Positions 50,158 to 59,402 of a stretch of DNA of 64,000 nt are shown piece after piece (the first letter of the stretch is position 1; each line of letters starts with the position of its first letter). Source of the DNA: Bacteroidia bacterium (GTDB lineage: Bacteria > Bacteroidota > Bacteroidia > Palsa-965); NCBI GenBank assembly GCA_025454955.1, contig JALONL010000005.1, positions 62,001-126,000 on the forward strand, in the 5' to 3' direction. Below the pieces are notes generated by a model that saw nothing but the letters and a program-made list of their open reading frames with translations, had not been told where the DNA came from and did no database searches. The position numbers were made by a program, and so were the translations under genes.

Positions 50158-51897
50158 ATGCACCGTTCTATGCGTCACCTTTACCTTATACTCTCCGTTT
50201 TCGGCACCCTGCTGCTGAATCAGGCCACCGCCCAGTCATCGCTTCCCGCCTCTTTTGCCCCCGGCGAAGAGCAGGCCATGCCCGCCTACCTGCAGCAACA
50301 GCGTGTGGCCGGCATTACCACCCCGCCCCCCGGCACCGAGGTAAGAACCATGGCCGAATGGGAAGAAATTCAGGCACTTACCATTACCTGGACCAGCTAC
50401 CAATCGACCCTGCGCGAAATTGTGCGCGCGGCCCGGCTCGAAACACAGGTGTACATTGTGTGCTCCGATTCGGTGGTGGTGAAAAACTACCTCACCAACG
50501 GAAACGTCCCCCTCTCTAACATCCATTACATCATTGCCCCCTTCAATTCGGTTTGGTTCCGTGATTACGGCCAAAACACCGTTTACACCGCCGGCGACGA
50601 CTCGCTGGCACTGGTGGACTGGATTTACAACCGCCCCCGCCCCAAAGACGACACCATTCCCTCGGTACTGGCCCGCACCATGGGCATTCCCCTTTACGAA
50701 ACCACCACCGCACCGTGGAACCTCATTCATACCGGCGGCAATTTCATGTCGGACGGTTTTGGCACCGCTTTTTCGTCCAATCTGGTGGTGGACGAAAACC
50801 CGTTGCTTACTATTTCTCAGATAGACACCATCATGAAGCATTTCATGGGCATTGACACTTATATCAAGATGCAGGTGCTGCCTTACGACGGCATCCACCA
50901 CATCGACATGCACATGAAACTGCTTGATGAGGAAACCCTGCTGGTAGGCCAATACCCGGTGGGCGTGGCCGACGGGCCGCAAATTGAAGCCAACCTGCAG
51001 TTTGTGCTTTCCAATTACAACTCGGTTTACGGCACACCTTATAAAGTAGTGCGCATACCCATGCCTCCCGACCAGTGGGGCGATTATCCCGACCAGAACG
51101 GCGACTATACCACTTACACCAATGCCGTGTTTGTAAACAAAACCGTAATCCTGCCTACCTATTATCAGCAGTATGACACTACGGCCATCAGAATCTGGGA
51201 GGAATCGCTGCCGGGTTATAATGTGGTGCCGGTAAACTGCAACACCATTATTCAGGCCAGCGGGGCCATACACTGCATTACGCACAGCGTGGGTGTGGAA
51301 GATCCGCTCATCATCCGCCATCAGGCATTGCCCAATACCACCAACACCACCACGCCGTATCAGGTAGATGCGTTGATTCGTCACCGCAGCGGCATTCAAA
51401 CCGCCACACTTTACTGGACAACCGATACAGCCCAGGCCTGGCAAACGGCAAGCATGAGCACCAACGCACAGCCCGATGGCTTTACCGGTTTCATTCCGGC
51501 GCAGCCTGTGGGCACAACCATTTTCTATTACATCGAGGCCACTTCAGTGTCGGGTAAAACACAGGTGCGGCCAATGCCCGCTCCGGCCGGATGGTGGAAG
51601 TTTAAAGTAACCGGCCCGCTGGCGGTGGCTCCCACGGCTGCACCGGAATTCAAGCCGGCTTACCCCAATCCTTCGCACGGCATTACCTGCATTCCGGTAA
51701 ACATGCCCGAGGCTGGCAGCGGACAGTTGATAATGACCGATATGACAGGCCGCGTGGTACAGGTTATTCACACCGGCAGTTTTGCACAGGGCGAGCGCAA
51801 TTACTTTGTGGACACTGCGGCCATGTCGCCGGGCGCTTATCATCTGGTGCTGCAAACCGAAAAAGGCCGCACAGTTCAACCGTTAATGGTACGCTGA
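50158..51897 (+). CDS. Secreted Porphyromonas-type agmatine/peptidylarginine deiminase with T9SS sorting domain
   Basis: 579 residues. After the signal peptide, the PAD-type catalytic domain shows VWFRDYGQNT (Asp136), GIHHIDMHMKLL (His248 and Asp250) and SGAIHCITHSVG (Cys373), the same residue types and order as the Porphyromonas gingivalis PPAD catalytic set. An Ig-like domain (about 400-480) and a T9SS type A domain (AYPNPSHGITCIPV ... SPGAYHLVLQTE) follow, also as in PPAD. It would deiminate arginine in peptides or agmatine outside the cell. Translation could start at residue 5 (ATG 50170). The stop overlaps the next start (TGATG), which links it to a DUF721 gene and a MESH1-like gene. Confidence 0.9.
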   Translation: MHRSMRHLYLILSVFGTLLLNQATAQSSLPASFAPGEEQAMPAYLQQQRVAGITTPPPGTEVRTMAEWEEIQALTITWTSYQSTLREIVRAARLETQVYIVCSDSVVVKNYLTNGNVPLSNIHYIIAPFNSVWFRDYGQNTVYTAGDDSLALVDWIYNRPRPKDDTIPSVLARTMGIPLYETTTAPWNLIHTGGNFMSDGFGTAFSSNLVVDENPLLTISQIDTIMKHFMGIDTYIKMQVLPYDGIHHIDMHMKLLDEETLLVGQYPVGVADGPQIEANLQFVLSNYNSVYGTPYKVVRIPMPPDQWGDYPDQNGDYTTYTNAVFVNKTVILPTYYQQYDTTAIRIWEESLPGYNVVPVNCNTIIQASGAIHCITHSVGVEDPLIIRHQALPNTTNTTTPYQVDALIRHRSGIQTATLYWTTDTAQAWQTASMSTNAQPDGFTGFIPAQPVGTTIFYYIEATSVSGKTQVRPMPAPAGWWKFKVTGPLAVAPTAAPEFKPAYPNPSHGITCIPVNMPEAGSGQLIMTDMTGRVVQVIHTGSFAQGERNYFVDTAAMSPGAYHLVLQTEKGRTVQPLMVR

Positions 51898-52199
51898 TGA
51901 ACGGTCCGGTAAAGAAAACCAACGAATACACACTGAAAGAGGCCATTAATGAGCTTCTCGAAAGTTATCGTCTCAATACCAAATTAGACGAATTTAAAGC
52001 CATACAGGCATGGGAAATACTCATGGGCCCGGCCATTGCACGCTACACCAAACACCTCTCCATAAACAACCGCACGCTGTATGTGGAAATTTCGTCGGCG
52101 GCACTGCGGCAGGAACTCAGCTACGGCAAGAGCAAAATTGTAAAAATGATGAACGATGCGGCCGGTTCGGTTGTTATTGATGATGTAATACTGCGCTGA
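51897..52199 (+). CDS. DUF721 protein (DciA-like)
   Basis: 100 residues, with KEAINELLESYRLNTKLDEFKAIQAWEILMGPAIARYTKHLSINN broken here only by position, and VEISSAALRQELSYGKSKIVKMMND, the usual DUF721 pattern. Members related to DciA help load the replicative helicase; the function of the short Bacteroidota form is inferred. Cytoplasmic. It overlaps both neighbours by one base (TGATG at each end), so it is translated as part of a three-gene unit. Confidence 0.85.
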   Translation: MNGPVKKTNEYTLKEAINELLESYRLNTKLDEFKAIQAWEILMGPAIARYTKHLSINNRTLYVEISSAALRQELSYGKSKIVKMMNDAAGSVVIDDVILR

Positions 52200-52747
52200 T
52201 GAAACTACTTGCCGATGCCATATTGTTTGCCGCAGTGTGCCACAACGGGCAATACCGCAAAGACGGTAAAACGCCCTACATCAATCACCCGCTCGAGGTG
52301 ATGCACCACCTTGTGCATCTGGCCGAAGTAACCGACGAAGAACTGCTGAGCGCCGCCGTACTGCACGATGTGGTGGAAGATACCCACGTTACTGCAATAC
52401 AACTCGAACAGCGTTACAGCAAACGCATCAGCACTATTGTAGTTGAGCTTACCGACGATAAACATCAGGGCAAAAGCGAACGCAAACTGCTTCAGGTAGA
52501 AAACGCACACCAGCTTTCGCCCGAAGCAAGGCTCATCCGCATAAGCGACAAAATTTGCAATGTGCATGATATGCACCTGGCCCCGCCCATGAACTGGGCC
52601 GTTACCGAAAGACTTAATTATGTTACCTGGGCGCTTTCCGTGGTAGATCAGATACGCGGTACAGATGCGCGGCTTGAAAAAGCGTTCGACGATGAAGTGA
52701 GAGCGGCGTGGCAGGTGCTTAGCCATAAGCCGGCGCAGTTTATGTGA
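52199..52747 (+). CDS. MESH1-like small alarmone hydrolase (HD domain)
   Basis: 182 residues. Metal and catalytic residues of the (p)ppGpp hydrolase HD domain are present: TPYINHP (His30), AAVLHDVVEDTH (His56-Asp57 and Glu60-Asp61) and IRISDKICNVHDM (Asp). LTDDK and ERKLLQVENAHQLSPEARLI match the MESH1/small alarmone hydrolase subgroup, with no synthetase, TGS or ACT domains. It should remove pyrophosphate from (p)ppGpp or related nucleotides in the cytoplasm. Last gene of the unit with the secreted deiminase and DUF721. Confidence 0.9.
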   Translation: MKLLADAILFAAVCHNGQYRKDGKTPYINHPLEVMHHLVHLAEVTDEELLSAAVLHDVVEDTHVTAIQLEQRYSKRISTIVVELTDDKHQGKSERKLLQVENAHQLSPEARLIRISDKICNVHDMHLAPPMNWAVTERLNYVTWALSVVDQIRGTDARLEKAFDDEVRAAWQVLSHKPAQFM

Positions 52748-52753
52748 CTGTAG

Positions 52754-53851
52754 TTATTTCCCGTAAACCACTTCTATTACTTTTTGCATTGCTTCTGAAA
52801 AATCGCGCTGGATTATCTCATACACAAATTCGTTGAAATTATTCCAGTTATCGCGGGTAATTGGGTATGTTTTTAGGGCAATGTGTTTCCAACCGCTGCC
52901 TTCGCCGCTTGCTTTCTCGAGGTTGAAATAATTGTGCTTTGCCATAACACTTTCCACATCTGCTTTTTTGGCCATAGCACTTTTATAAATTTCAATAATG
53001 AGCATAAGTTGGGGAGTTGACGAAATTATGTTCTTAATTATCACGGCATAATGAACCTCATCTTGTTTATTTATACCCAGAATGTGGCGGTAATCTGATG
53101 AGTTACCTCCTAATCTGCAATCCATTCTCTCCGCTGTTTGTTTAAGCTGCATAATCAGATAATCCCATGCACGATCCCTGACCTCAACAGCTTTGAGGAT
53201 TTTAGCGGAATGATCGAAAAAGAACTTTGCTTCTTCTGATTGTTGTGAGGAAGTAATACCGGTCATGTTTGTCAAAAAATCGGTGAGGTAAATGTATTCT
53301 TTGGGAGTAAGTGTGTGCGGAATTCCTTTTTGCTGTATGGCGCTGCACCATTCGGTATGGGTGATGTTTACAAAACTGTGTTTCACTTCTTCGGGAATAG
53401 TTTCTTTCCTGAGTGTGAGCAAAACACCGAGCTTATTTTCAACCTTTACCGATTTGAGATAATCCTTCAGATCATTTGCCAGAATATGAAATATTTTATT
53501 CTCGATAATAATTGCAGAACCAGTTGATGTTCCTTCACCATTATTCATTTGAAGCAGAATATCGATTCTGCCCTCCCCTGTGTGGTACTCCAATTCGCAC
53601 CAGAAATCGCCTTCAAACTCAAACCTTTCTCCTGATATTTTTTTCGAGTTAATAAGTTCCAGCAATGTATTCCGAAACAGTTCCACTATGGCTTTATTGC
53701 GGTGCGAGAGGAAATAGGCGTAAATGGCCGAGATGGTATTTTCGCGATACTGCACACCGGCTACATCGAGAAAGGTTTCTTCTTTTTGGGGAAAGGAAGG
53801 AATTTCTAAACCAATCAGTTCGTAGAGTTCGGGAGAATATTGTTCCGGCAT
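52754..53851 (-). CDS. PD-(D/E)XK nuclease superfamily protein (PDDEXK_4-like)
   Basis: 365 residues from ATG 53851 (MPEQYSPELYELIGLEIPSF). The core is FLSHRNKAIVELFRNTLLEL, then EGRIDILLQMNN (Asp), then SAIIIENKIFHILANDLKDYLKSV (the ExK lysine part). This is the layout of standalone PDDEXK_4 proteins found near restriction or phage-defence genes. The C-terminal half is a separate domain (KAVEVRDRAWDYLIMQLKQTAE onward). No methylase partner is nearby. Its role is unknown; a nuclease role is inferred from the motif. Confidence 0.8.
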   Translation of the reverse strand: MPEQYSPELYELIGLEIPSFPQKEETFLDVAGVQYRENTISAIYAYFLSHRNKAIVELFRNTLLELINSKKISGERFEFEGDFWCELEYHTGEGRIDILLQMNNGEGTSTGSAIIIENKIFHILANDLKDYLKSVKVENKLGVLLTLRKETIPEEVKHSFVNITHTEWCSAIQQKGIPHTLTPKEYIYLTDFLTNMTGITSSQQSEEAKFFFDHSAKILKAVEVRDRAWDYLIMQLKQTAERMDCRLGGNSSDYRHILGINKQDEVHYAVIIKNIISSTPQLMLIIEIYKSAMAKKADVESVMAKHNYFNLEKASGEGSGWKHIALKTYPITRDNWNNFNEFVYEIIQRDFSEAMQKVIEVVYGK

Positions 53852-53916
53852 ATTTTTTATTTGCCGCAAACTAATTCAAACAGAAAGAAAAAACACCTCC
53901 TCAGATCAGAGGATAT

Positions 53917-54627
53917 TTACTTCCCGATTACAAACACCGCAGGTCGTTTCTGCAAATCAACAGCGGGAAGTTTTTTCCATTCGGCCACGGTGCAGCTTCT
54001 TATCCATTCGGTGGGCAATGTAATGTCGCAGGCTACGCAGAGGCGGGTGCTGTGGTGGAGTGTTTGCAAAAGTTCCTGCAGGAATTTCTGGTTGCGGAAA
54101 GGTGTTTCGATAAACAGGTGTGTGGTGCCGCGGCGTTGTATGTCGGCTTCGAGGCGGCGGAGTTCGTTGCGGCGTTCGCTTTGGTCTATGGGCAGGTAGC
54201 CGTGAAACATGAATTGCTGTCCGTTCATGCCCGAGGCCATGAGTGCAAGCAGCAGCGATGAAGGGCCGGTGAGCGGCACCACTTTAATTCCTGCTTCGTG
54301 GGCCATGCGCACAATTACGGCACCGGGGTCGGCCACGCCGGGGCAGCCTGCATCGGAGAGCAGTCCCATTTCGCCGCCGTTTTTGGCGGTGTGCAGGTAG
54401 TGGCGCATATCGGTTTCGGCAATGTGTTTGCCCATGTGATGCAGCACAAGCTCTGCCTGCGGAGTTTCAATGGCAGCGCGTTTGAGTACCTGCCTTGCGG
54501 CTTTTTCGTTTTCCACCACAAACTCTTTGAGCTGGCGCATAACGGATAAAGCCTGCGGCGAAAGCACTGCCTCGGGCAGTACTTCATCGCCAAGCGGCAC
54601 GGGAAGCAGATAGAGTGTGCCGGTCAT
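53917..54627 (-). CDS. SAM-dependent methyltransferase, RsmI-like short form
   Basis: 236 residues from ATG 54627 (MTGTLYLLPVPLGDEVLPEAV). Tetrapyrrole-methylase fold marks: the GTLYLLPVPLGD start, MGLLSDAGCPGVADPGAVIVRMA (SAM site), VVPLTGPSSLLLALMASGMNGQQFMFHGYLP, and FIETPFRNQKFLQEL. It resembles RsmI, which 2'-O-methylates C1402 of 16S rRNA, but differs from true RsmI (LPxxVLSPQ in place of NLEDIT) and lacks the C-terminal extension, so it is probably the second paralogue common in Bacteroidota. The start overlaps the phosphatase stop by one base. Confidence 0.85.
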   Translation of the reverse strand: MTGTLYLLPVPLGDEVLPEAVLSPQALSVMRQLKEFVVENEKAARQVLKRAAIETPQAELVLHHMGKHIAETDMRHYLHTAKNGGEMGLLSDAGCPGVADPGAVIVRMAHEAGIKVVPLTGPSSLLLALMASGMNGQQFMFHGYLPIDQSERRNELRRLEADIQRRGTTHLFIETPFRNQKFLQELLQTLHHSTRLCVACDITLPTEWIRSCTVAEWKKLPAVDLQKRPAVFVIGK

Positions 54628-55106
54628 CAGCGGAGTTGTGTGGTAAGTCGATCGGCAATAGCCGTGCATGCCTCGTTTACCAGGTGAAACACTTTTTCGA
54701 AACCTTCTTCGCCACCGAAGTACGGATCGGGCACGGCGCGGTTGCTGCCGGGAGAACTCTGGTTGAGCAGCAAATCGGTTTTTTGCCGGTGGGCATCGCT
54801 GGTGGCTAAGCGCAGTACATTGCCGAGGTTTTCGGAGTCCATCACAAATATTTCGTCGAACTGCTCAAAATCACCAGCTGTAAACTGCCGCGCACGCAGC
54901 GACGAAATATCCACGCTGTGCTTGTGCGCATTGGCCACCGAACGTTTATCGGGTGCTTCGCCGATATGGTAATTTGACGTGCCCGCCGAATCGACTTCCA
55001 CCTTACCATCCAAACCTGCTTCGCTGAGCCGTTGGCGCAATACGCCTTCGGCCAGTGGCGAGCGGCAGATGTTTCCCAGGCAAACCATTAAAATCCTATA
55101 CTTCAT
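54627..55106 (-). CDS. Low-molecular-weight protein tyrosine phosphatase
   Basis: 159 residues from ATG 55106 (MKYRILMVCLGNICRSPLAEGVL). The P-loop C-x5-R is CLGNICRS, and the general-acid aspartate is in VPDPYFGG. Other marks: DSAGTSNYHIGEAPDKR and MDSENLGNVL. It removes phosphate from phosphotyrosine, or arsenate-like substrates in related arsenate reductases; the motif favours a phosphatase. Cytoplasmic. Transcribed with the methyltransferase and divergent from the sensor kinase. Confidence 0.92.
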   Translation of the reverse strand: MKYRILMVCLGNICRSPLAEGVLRQRLSEAGLDGKVEVDSAGTSNYHIGEAPDKRSVANAHKHSVDISSLRARQFTAGDFEQFDEIFVMDSENLGNVLRLATSDAHRQKTDLLLNQSSPGSNRAVPDPYFGGEEGFEKVFHLVNEACTAIADRLTTQLR

Positions 55107-55169
55107 ATCAGGGCTAAAGTTAAAATGTTGCGACGGCAAAAATACAACGCATTTTCGTGCTGTTATTCG

Positions 55170-55177
55170 TACATTTA
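55170..55177 (+). promoter_or_regulatory. -7 promoter-like box of the sensor kinase gene
   Basis: TACATTTA, one base off TAnnTTTG. It lies downstream of the most 5' possible start (GTG 55157), so the true start is probably GTG 55202 or TTG 55205. Confidence 0.4.
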
Positions 55178-55201
55178 GAAACTCTTAACCTGCACCATTT
55201 T

Positions 55202-58201
55202 GTGTTGAACGCCCGTGCCCTTTTCCTTCTGGGAATTCTGCTTGTTTGCCACTGCCGTATTGCGCTGGCCCAGAGCTATGATTTTGTAAACTACAACGTA
55301 GAGAACGGCCTTACCCAAAGCAATGTAACCGATATTATTCAGGATTCGCGCGGCTACCTCTGGATAGGCACCAACGGTGGCGGACTTAACAGGTTCGACG
55401 GCGTAACGTTCAGGGAGTATTCGCTCAAAGACAATGTGCCGGGGCAAATTATCAGCAGCATTGCCGAAGCACCCAACGGCGATATCTGGGTAGGCAGTAC
55501 CTGGGGCGGTGCCGGACGTTACGACGGTAAATCGTTTGAGCTGTTCAACAAAGATTTCGGTCTTACTTCCAACTGTGTGCTGTCGCTGCTCTGTGCGGGT
55601 GATAAAGTATATATGGGCACTCCCGATGGTGGTATTTACGAATACAGTTATACCACCAGACAGCACAAACGAATAAGCACACTGCGCGATGTGGCGAGTA
55701 TGTGCAGCGACAATCAGGGCAGAGTATGGATTGCGTCGGGAAACAAGCTGGCCTGTATGCAAAACGGTAAAATAACCAATGTGCCTTTGCCGGGTCCCGC
55801 CGAAAACCACAAAACAATTAATCACATCACCTGCAGCCCCGACGGCCACCTCTACCTGGGCACCGAAAATGGTTTGCTGATTTATCACCTCTCTTCGGCC
55901 AAATTCATCGACAATTTTCCTGTTCGTTTGCTGAAAGGAGAAAATGTAACCGATTTATTATTTACCGCCGATAAAAAAACCCTTATTTCCACACAAAGCG
56001 GTAAGCTGTTTATCATACCACAGAATGAAGAGAAATACAAAGTATATGACGAAGCAAACGGATTAATTACCGGCGGTATCCCTTGTCTTTATCAGGATCA
56101 GTCGCAGCATATCTGGATTGGCAGCAGTGGTTTTGGTCTTATCCGCTGGCGCAGCGAAGCATTTACCTACTACCCGAACACACCGGGGCTGAATGCAAAC
56201 GATATCTTCCGCATTTTCGAAGACAGTCGCAATCGAATTCTTACCGGTTCCTATTCGCAGGGGCTTTACAGTTTTGAGAACGGGGTTTCAAAACCCATAC
56301 TCAACGGCAACACTAAATTCGACCAGCCGGTGGCCATTGTGGAAGATAAAAACCAGCATCTCTGGATAGGCCACCGAAATGGAGTGACACGGCTGGTAAA
56401 CGATAAACCCGTACAGTCTATCCTTCCCGGAAAACGTGTGCGGGCTTTGTGCTTTGACCGTAAAGGAAATTTATGGATAGGCACCTGGGGCGACGGAGCC
56501 TACAAATACGATGGCAATACATTGGAACAGTTTACCGAACAAAACGGGCAACTGCCACAAAATTATGTACACGCCATTTTGGAAGACCGCAAAGGGCGTA
56601 TATGGATGGGAACCGGTGCCGGCGTGTGTTGCTACGACGGTAAATCTTTTCAATCGTTCAGCGAAAATTACGGATTGTGCAACAGTTATGTAGGGTCTTT
56701 GCGCCAAGATCAGAAAGGAAATATATGGATGCACACCGACCGCTGCGTATCGTGGTTTGATGGAAAGAAATTTCACAATATTTCGGAAAACGAAGGATTG
56801 CTTTCAAACACCACCTACTTTATTGAGTTCGACCGGCTCGGAAGACTTTGGGTAGGCACAAACAAAGGTGTGGATAGAGTTCTGCTCGACGAAAACAACA
56901 ACGTAAAAACAGTTTACCATTACACCATGAGTAATGGTTTCAGGGGAATTGAATGTAATTCGAGAGCAGTAACCACAGACCATACCGGCGCATTGTGGTT
57001 TGGAACAATAAAAGGTTTGATAAACTATTCGCCCGCCTCCGACCGTATCATCAAGAATACATCGAACGTATATGTGACCGATATCAGGTTGTTTCTCGAA
57101 GAAACAAACTGGACTTCTTATGGTAAGGGTAAAACAGACTGGTTTAACCTTCCTGAACAGGTAACTCTGCCGGCCGATAAAAATCACCTTACCTTTTACT
57201 TTACCTCACTGCAACTGCATAATCCGCAAAATACCCGATACATGTTTATGCTTTCGGGATTTGATTCGACCTGGCAGCCGGTTACCGAAATAAGCCAGAT
57301 TACATACAGCAACCTTCCTCCCGGCGAATATCGTTTTCATGTAAAAGCCGGCAACGCCGATAATATGTGGAATCCGAATCCGGCCAGTTCGGCGCTTATC
57401 ACTATACTGCCTCCTCCTCCGCCCTTCTGGCGAAGCTGGTGGTTTTTTTCCATACTTCTGTGTTTGCTTGGTGCAGTGCTTTATTATGTGTTTGTAGTAA
57501 GGGCAAGGCTTGTGCGCAAACAACGCGAAATGCTGGAAACGCAGATTGCCGAACGCACGCAGGAAATTTCCAGGCAGAATGAAGAAAAATCGGTGATGCT
57601 CAAGGAAATTCATCACCGCGTAAAAAACAACCTGCAGGTAATTTCCAGTCTTCTCAATCTTCAGGCCGAAGGTATTACCGATGAGCGTGTGCTTACACTT
57701 TTCGAAGACTGCCGCCACCGCGTAAATTCAATGGCGCTCATTCACGAAAAGATGTACCAGAGTCATAATCTGGTAAACATCGATATAAACAGCTATATCG
57801 ACGAACTCATGCACTCGCTGGTGGATGCTTACGATACCGATAAAACCATTCACCTGAAAACTGATGTGGAAAACCTGCCTTTCCGCATTGACACCATTGT
57901 ACCGCTCGGACTTATATTGAACGAAATTATTTCCAATGCCATGAAATATGCCTTCCGCGGTTTGGCTGAGGGCACAATTATGGTACGCCTGCAAAAAACC
58001 GGCGAAAACGAATATATGCTCGAGGCCGGCGACAACGGCCGCGGCTTACCCGCAGGCTTCGACCTTTCAAAAGCCTCGTCGCTGGGTATGCAGCTTATTG
58101 TAATGCTGAGCGAACAACTCAGCGGGCATGTGGAAATGGTAAAAGGCACAGGCACAGTGTATAAAATTCATTTCCGCGAAGAAGTAAAAGACCGTTTCTG
58201 A
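55202..58201 (+). CDS. Propeller-type sensor histidine kinase (HisKA_2)
   Basis: About 999 residues from GTG 55202 (TTG 55205 also possible). The signal segment is followed by about twelve two-component-regulator propeller repeats (SRGYLWIGTNGGGLNRFDG, NLWIGTWGDGAYKYDG), a Y_Y_Y domain (LPPGEYRFHVKAGNADNMWNP), one membrane helix (WWFFSILLCLLGAVLYYVFVV) and a short coiled coil. Then come the HisKA_2 helix with the phosphorylation site (MLKEIHHRVKNNLQVISSLLN) and an HATPase_c domain (NEIISNAMKYAF; GDNGRGLP). The propeller would face the periplasm and sense a ligand. No response regulator adjoins it. Confidence 0.92.
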   Translation: MLNARALFLLGILLVCHCRIALAQSYDFVNYNVENGLTQSNVTDIIQDSRGYLWIGTNGGGLNRFDGVTFREYSLKDNVPGQIISSIAEAPNGDIWVGSTWGGAGRYDGKSFELFNKDFGLTSNCVLSLLCAGDKVYMGTPDGGIYEYSYTTRQHKRISTLRDVASMCSDNQGRVWIASGNKLACMQNGKITNVPLPGPAENHKTINHITCSPDGHLYLGTENGLLIYHLSSAKFIDNFPVRLLKGENVTDLLFTADKKTLISTQSGKLFIIPQNEEKYKVYDEANGLITGGIPCLYQDQSQHIWIGSSGFGLIRWRSEAFTYYPNTPGLNANDIFRIFEDSRNRILTGSYSQGLYSFENGVSKPILNGNTKFDQPVAIVEDKNQHLWIGHRNGVTRLVNDKPVQSILPGKRVRALCFDRKGNLWIGTWGDGAYKYDGNTLEQFTEQNGQLPQNYVHAILEDRKGRIWMGTGAGVCCYDGKSFQSFSENYGLCNSYVGSLRQDQKGNIWMHTDRCVSWFDGKKFHNISENEGLLSNTTYFIEFDRLGRLWVGTNKGVDRVLLDENNNVKTVYHYTMSNGFRGIECNSRAVTTDHTGALWFGTIKGLINYSPASDRIIKNTSNVYVTDIRLFLEETNWTSYGKGKTDWFNLPEQVTLPADKNHLTFYFTSLQLHNPQNTRYMFMLSGFDSTWQPVTEISQITYSNLPPGEYRFHVKAGNADNMWNPNPASSALITILPPPPPFWRSWWFFSILLCLLGAVLYYVFVVRARLVRKQREMLETQIAERTQEISRQNEEKSVMLKEIHHRVKNNLQVISSLLNLQAEGITDERVLTLFEDCRHRVNSMALIHEKMYQSHNLVNIDINSYIDELMHSLVDAYDTDKTIHLKTDVENLPFRIDTIVPLGLILNEIISNAMKYAFRGLAEGTIMVRLQKTGENEYMLEAGDNGRGLPAGFDLSKASSLGMQLIVMLSEQLSGHVEMVKGTGTVYKIHFREEVKDRF

Positions 58202-58214
58202 AACGGCCCTTGTT

Positions 58215-59327
58215 ATGCAGCGATTGTTTACATTCTGGTTTCGTCGTCTGGCAGTGAAAAAAACCACTGCCGACCATCAGCTTTACCTGCTTTCGGAAGA
58301 GGAACAAAAATCGCTGCGTAAACTCGAATTGATTACGCTGTGGATTTCGGCACTTATTGGTGCGGTGATGGTGCTGGTACTCTACATTCCGCAGTATGCC
58401 TGGCCCGATTTATTTGCCGAAAGCACCTACACGCTGCCGTTTACCGATATTTCTTTTCCGATGTCGATTCTCTCGCTGGTATATGGTATTGTGCTGGTGT
58501 ACATAGAAATTCTCATGCTTACGGCGCTGCATTTGTACTGTGCGCACGAAATTGCGGTGCGTACCGGGCTGTTCAGCGATGACAAGAGCAAGCAGGGCGA
58601 ATCGGTAAACGAGTTGGTGCGCATTGGTATGGAGAAGAAGGATAAAAGCCTGAGTTTGTATGGGCTTGATCCGTTTCAGGGACTTTCGCGGTGGGCGGTG
58701 TTTTTGCGCAATGTGGTGTTTACGCTAAAGGCCACGCTTAGCAATTTGCTCATCAAACTGCTGGTGCGGCGTTTGTTTGGCCGTTATGTAATGCGTGCGG
58801 TGCTTGATTTGCTGGGCATTCCCATTTTTGCATTCTGGAATGCCTGGGCCAGCAGGCGCGTATTGCGCGAGGCGCGTGTGGTAATTATGGGCGAACATCT
58901 GCTGCAGGCACTGGCGCGACAACTCAAAGGCCAAATTGAACCGGCGCACCACTCGCTGGTGTACGATGCACTTCAGTTTGTGGCCGTAAGCAAACGCGAT
59001 TATCACAGCAACCACTCGAGACTGGCGGCATTGGTGCTTAACCGTTACGGCATTGAACGACGCAGCAAACACACACTCGACAAAGAATATGTGGAACGAT
59101 TCAAACAGGCTCCGGCAAAAGTGCAGGAATTATGCCTGCTGGTAATTGTGCTGGGCATGATTATAGACGGCCATCTCTCGGTGCGCGAAAAACTCAGGCT
59201 CGATAAACTGGAGCAGAAAGGCTTCATCTGCTTCTCTTCTGACGAAGTGCAACAATGGTGCAGCGACTTTGTAAAAGGCAAAGGGCTGAATGATTTGCTG
59301 GGCCGCTTTCCGCTCATAATTTCCTGA
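58215..59327 (+). CDS. Integral membrane protein of unknown function
   Basis: 370 residues. Two membrane helices near the N-terminus (LWISALIGAVMVLVLYIP and MSILSLVYGIVLVYIEILMLTAL) are followed by an amphipathic, basic middle part and a helical C-terminus (VQELCLLVIVLGMIIDGHLSVREKLRLDKLE) that recalls TerB-like helices. I think it may belong to the LBF_2804-type family but cannot confirm. It starts 13 bases after the sensor kinase stop, so it may belong to the same transcript. Confidence 0.7.
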   Translation: MQRLFTFWFRRLAVKKTTADHQLYLLSEEEQKSLRKLELITLWISALIGAVMVLVLYIPQYAWPDLFAESTYTLPFTDISFPMSILSLVYGIVLVYIEILMLTALHLYCAHEIAVRTGLFSDDKSKQGESVNELVRIGMEKKDKSLSLYGLDPFQGLSRWAVFLRNVVFTLKATLSNLLIKLLVRRLFGRYVMRAVLDLLGIPIFAFWNAWASRRVLREARVVIMGEHLLQALARQLKGQIEPAHHSLVYDALQFVAVSKRDYHSNHSRLAALVLNRYGIERRSKHTLDKEYVERFKQAPAKVQELCLLVIVLGMIIDGHLSVREKLRLDKLEQKGFICFSSDEVQQWCSDFVKGKGLNDLLGRFPLIIS

Positions 59328-59342
59328 GAAACACACTACACG

Positions 59343-59388
59343 ATAAAACAAAAAAGCGAAACCCGTGAGTTTCGCTTTTTTGTTTTAT
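59343..59388. terminator. Bidirectional terminator between the membrane protein gene and dnaA
   Basis: Perfect 20-bp arms (59343-59362 and 59369-59388) with core GCGAAAC / GTTTCGC, loop CCGTGA, A-run before and T-run after. It serves both converging genes. Confidence 0.9.
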
Positions 59389-59402
59389 GAATTTGCTTTG
59401 GC

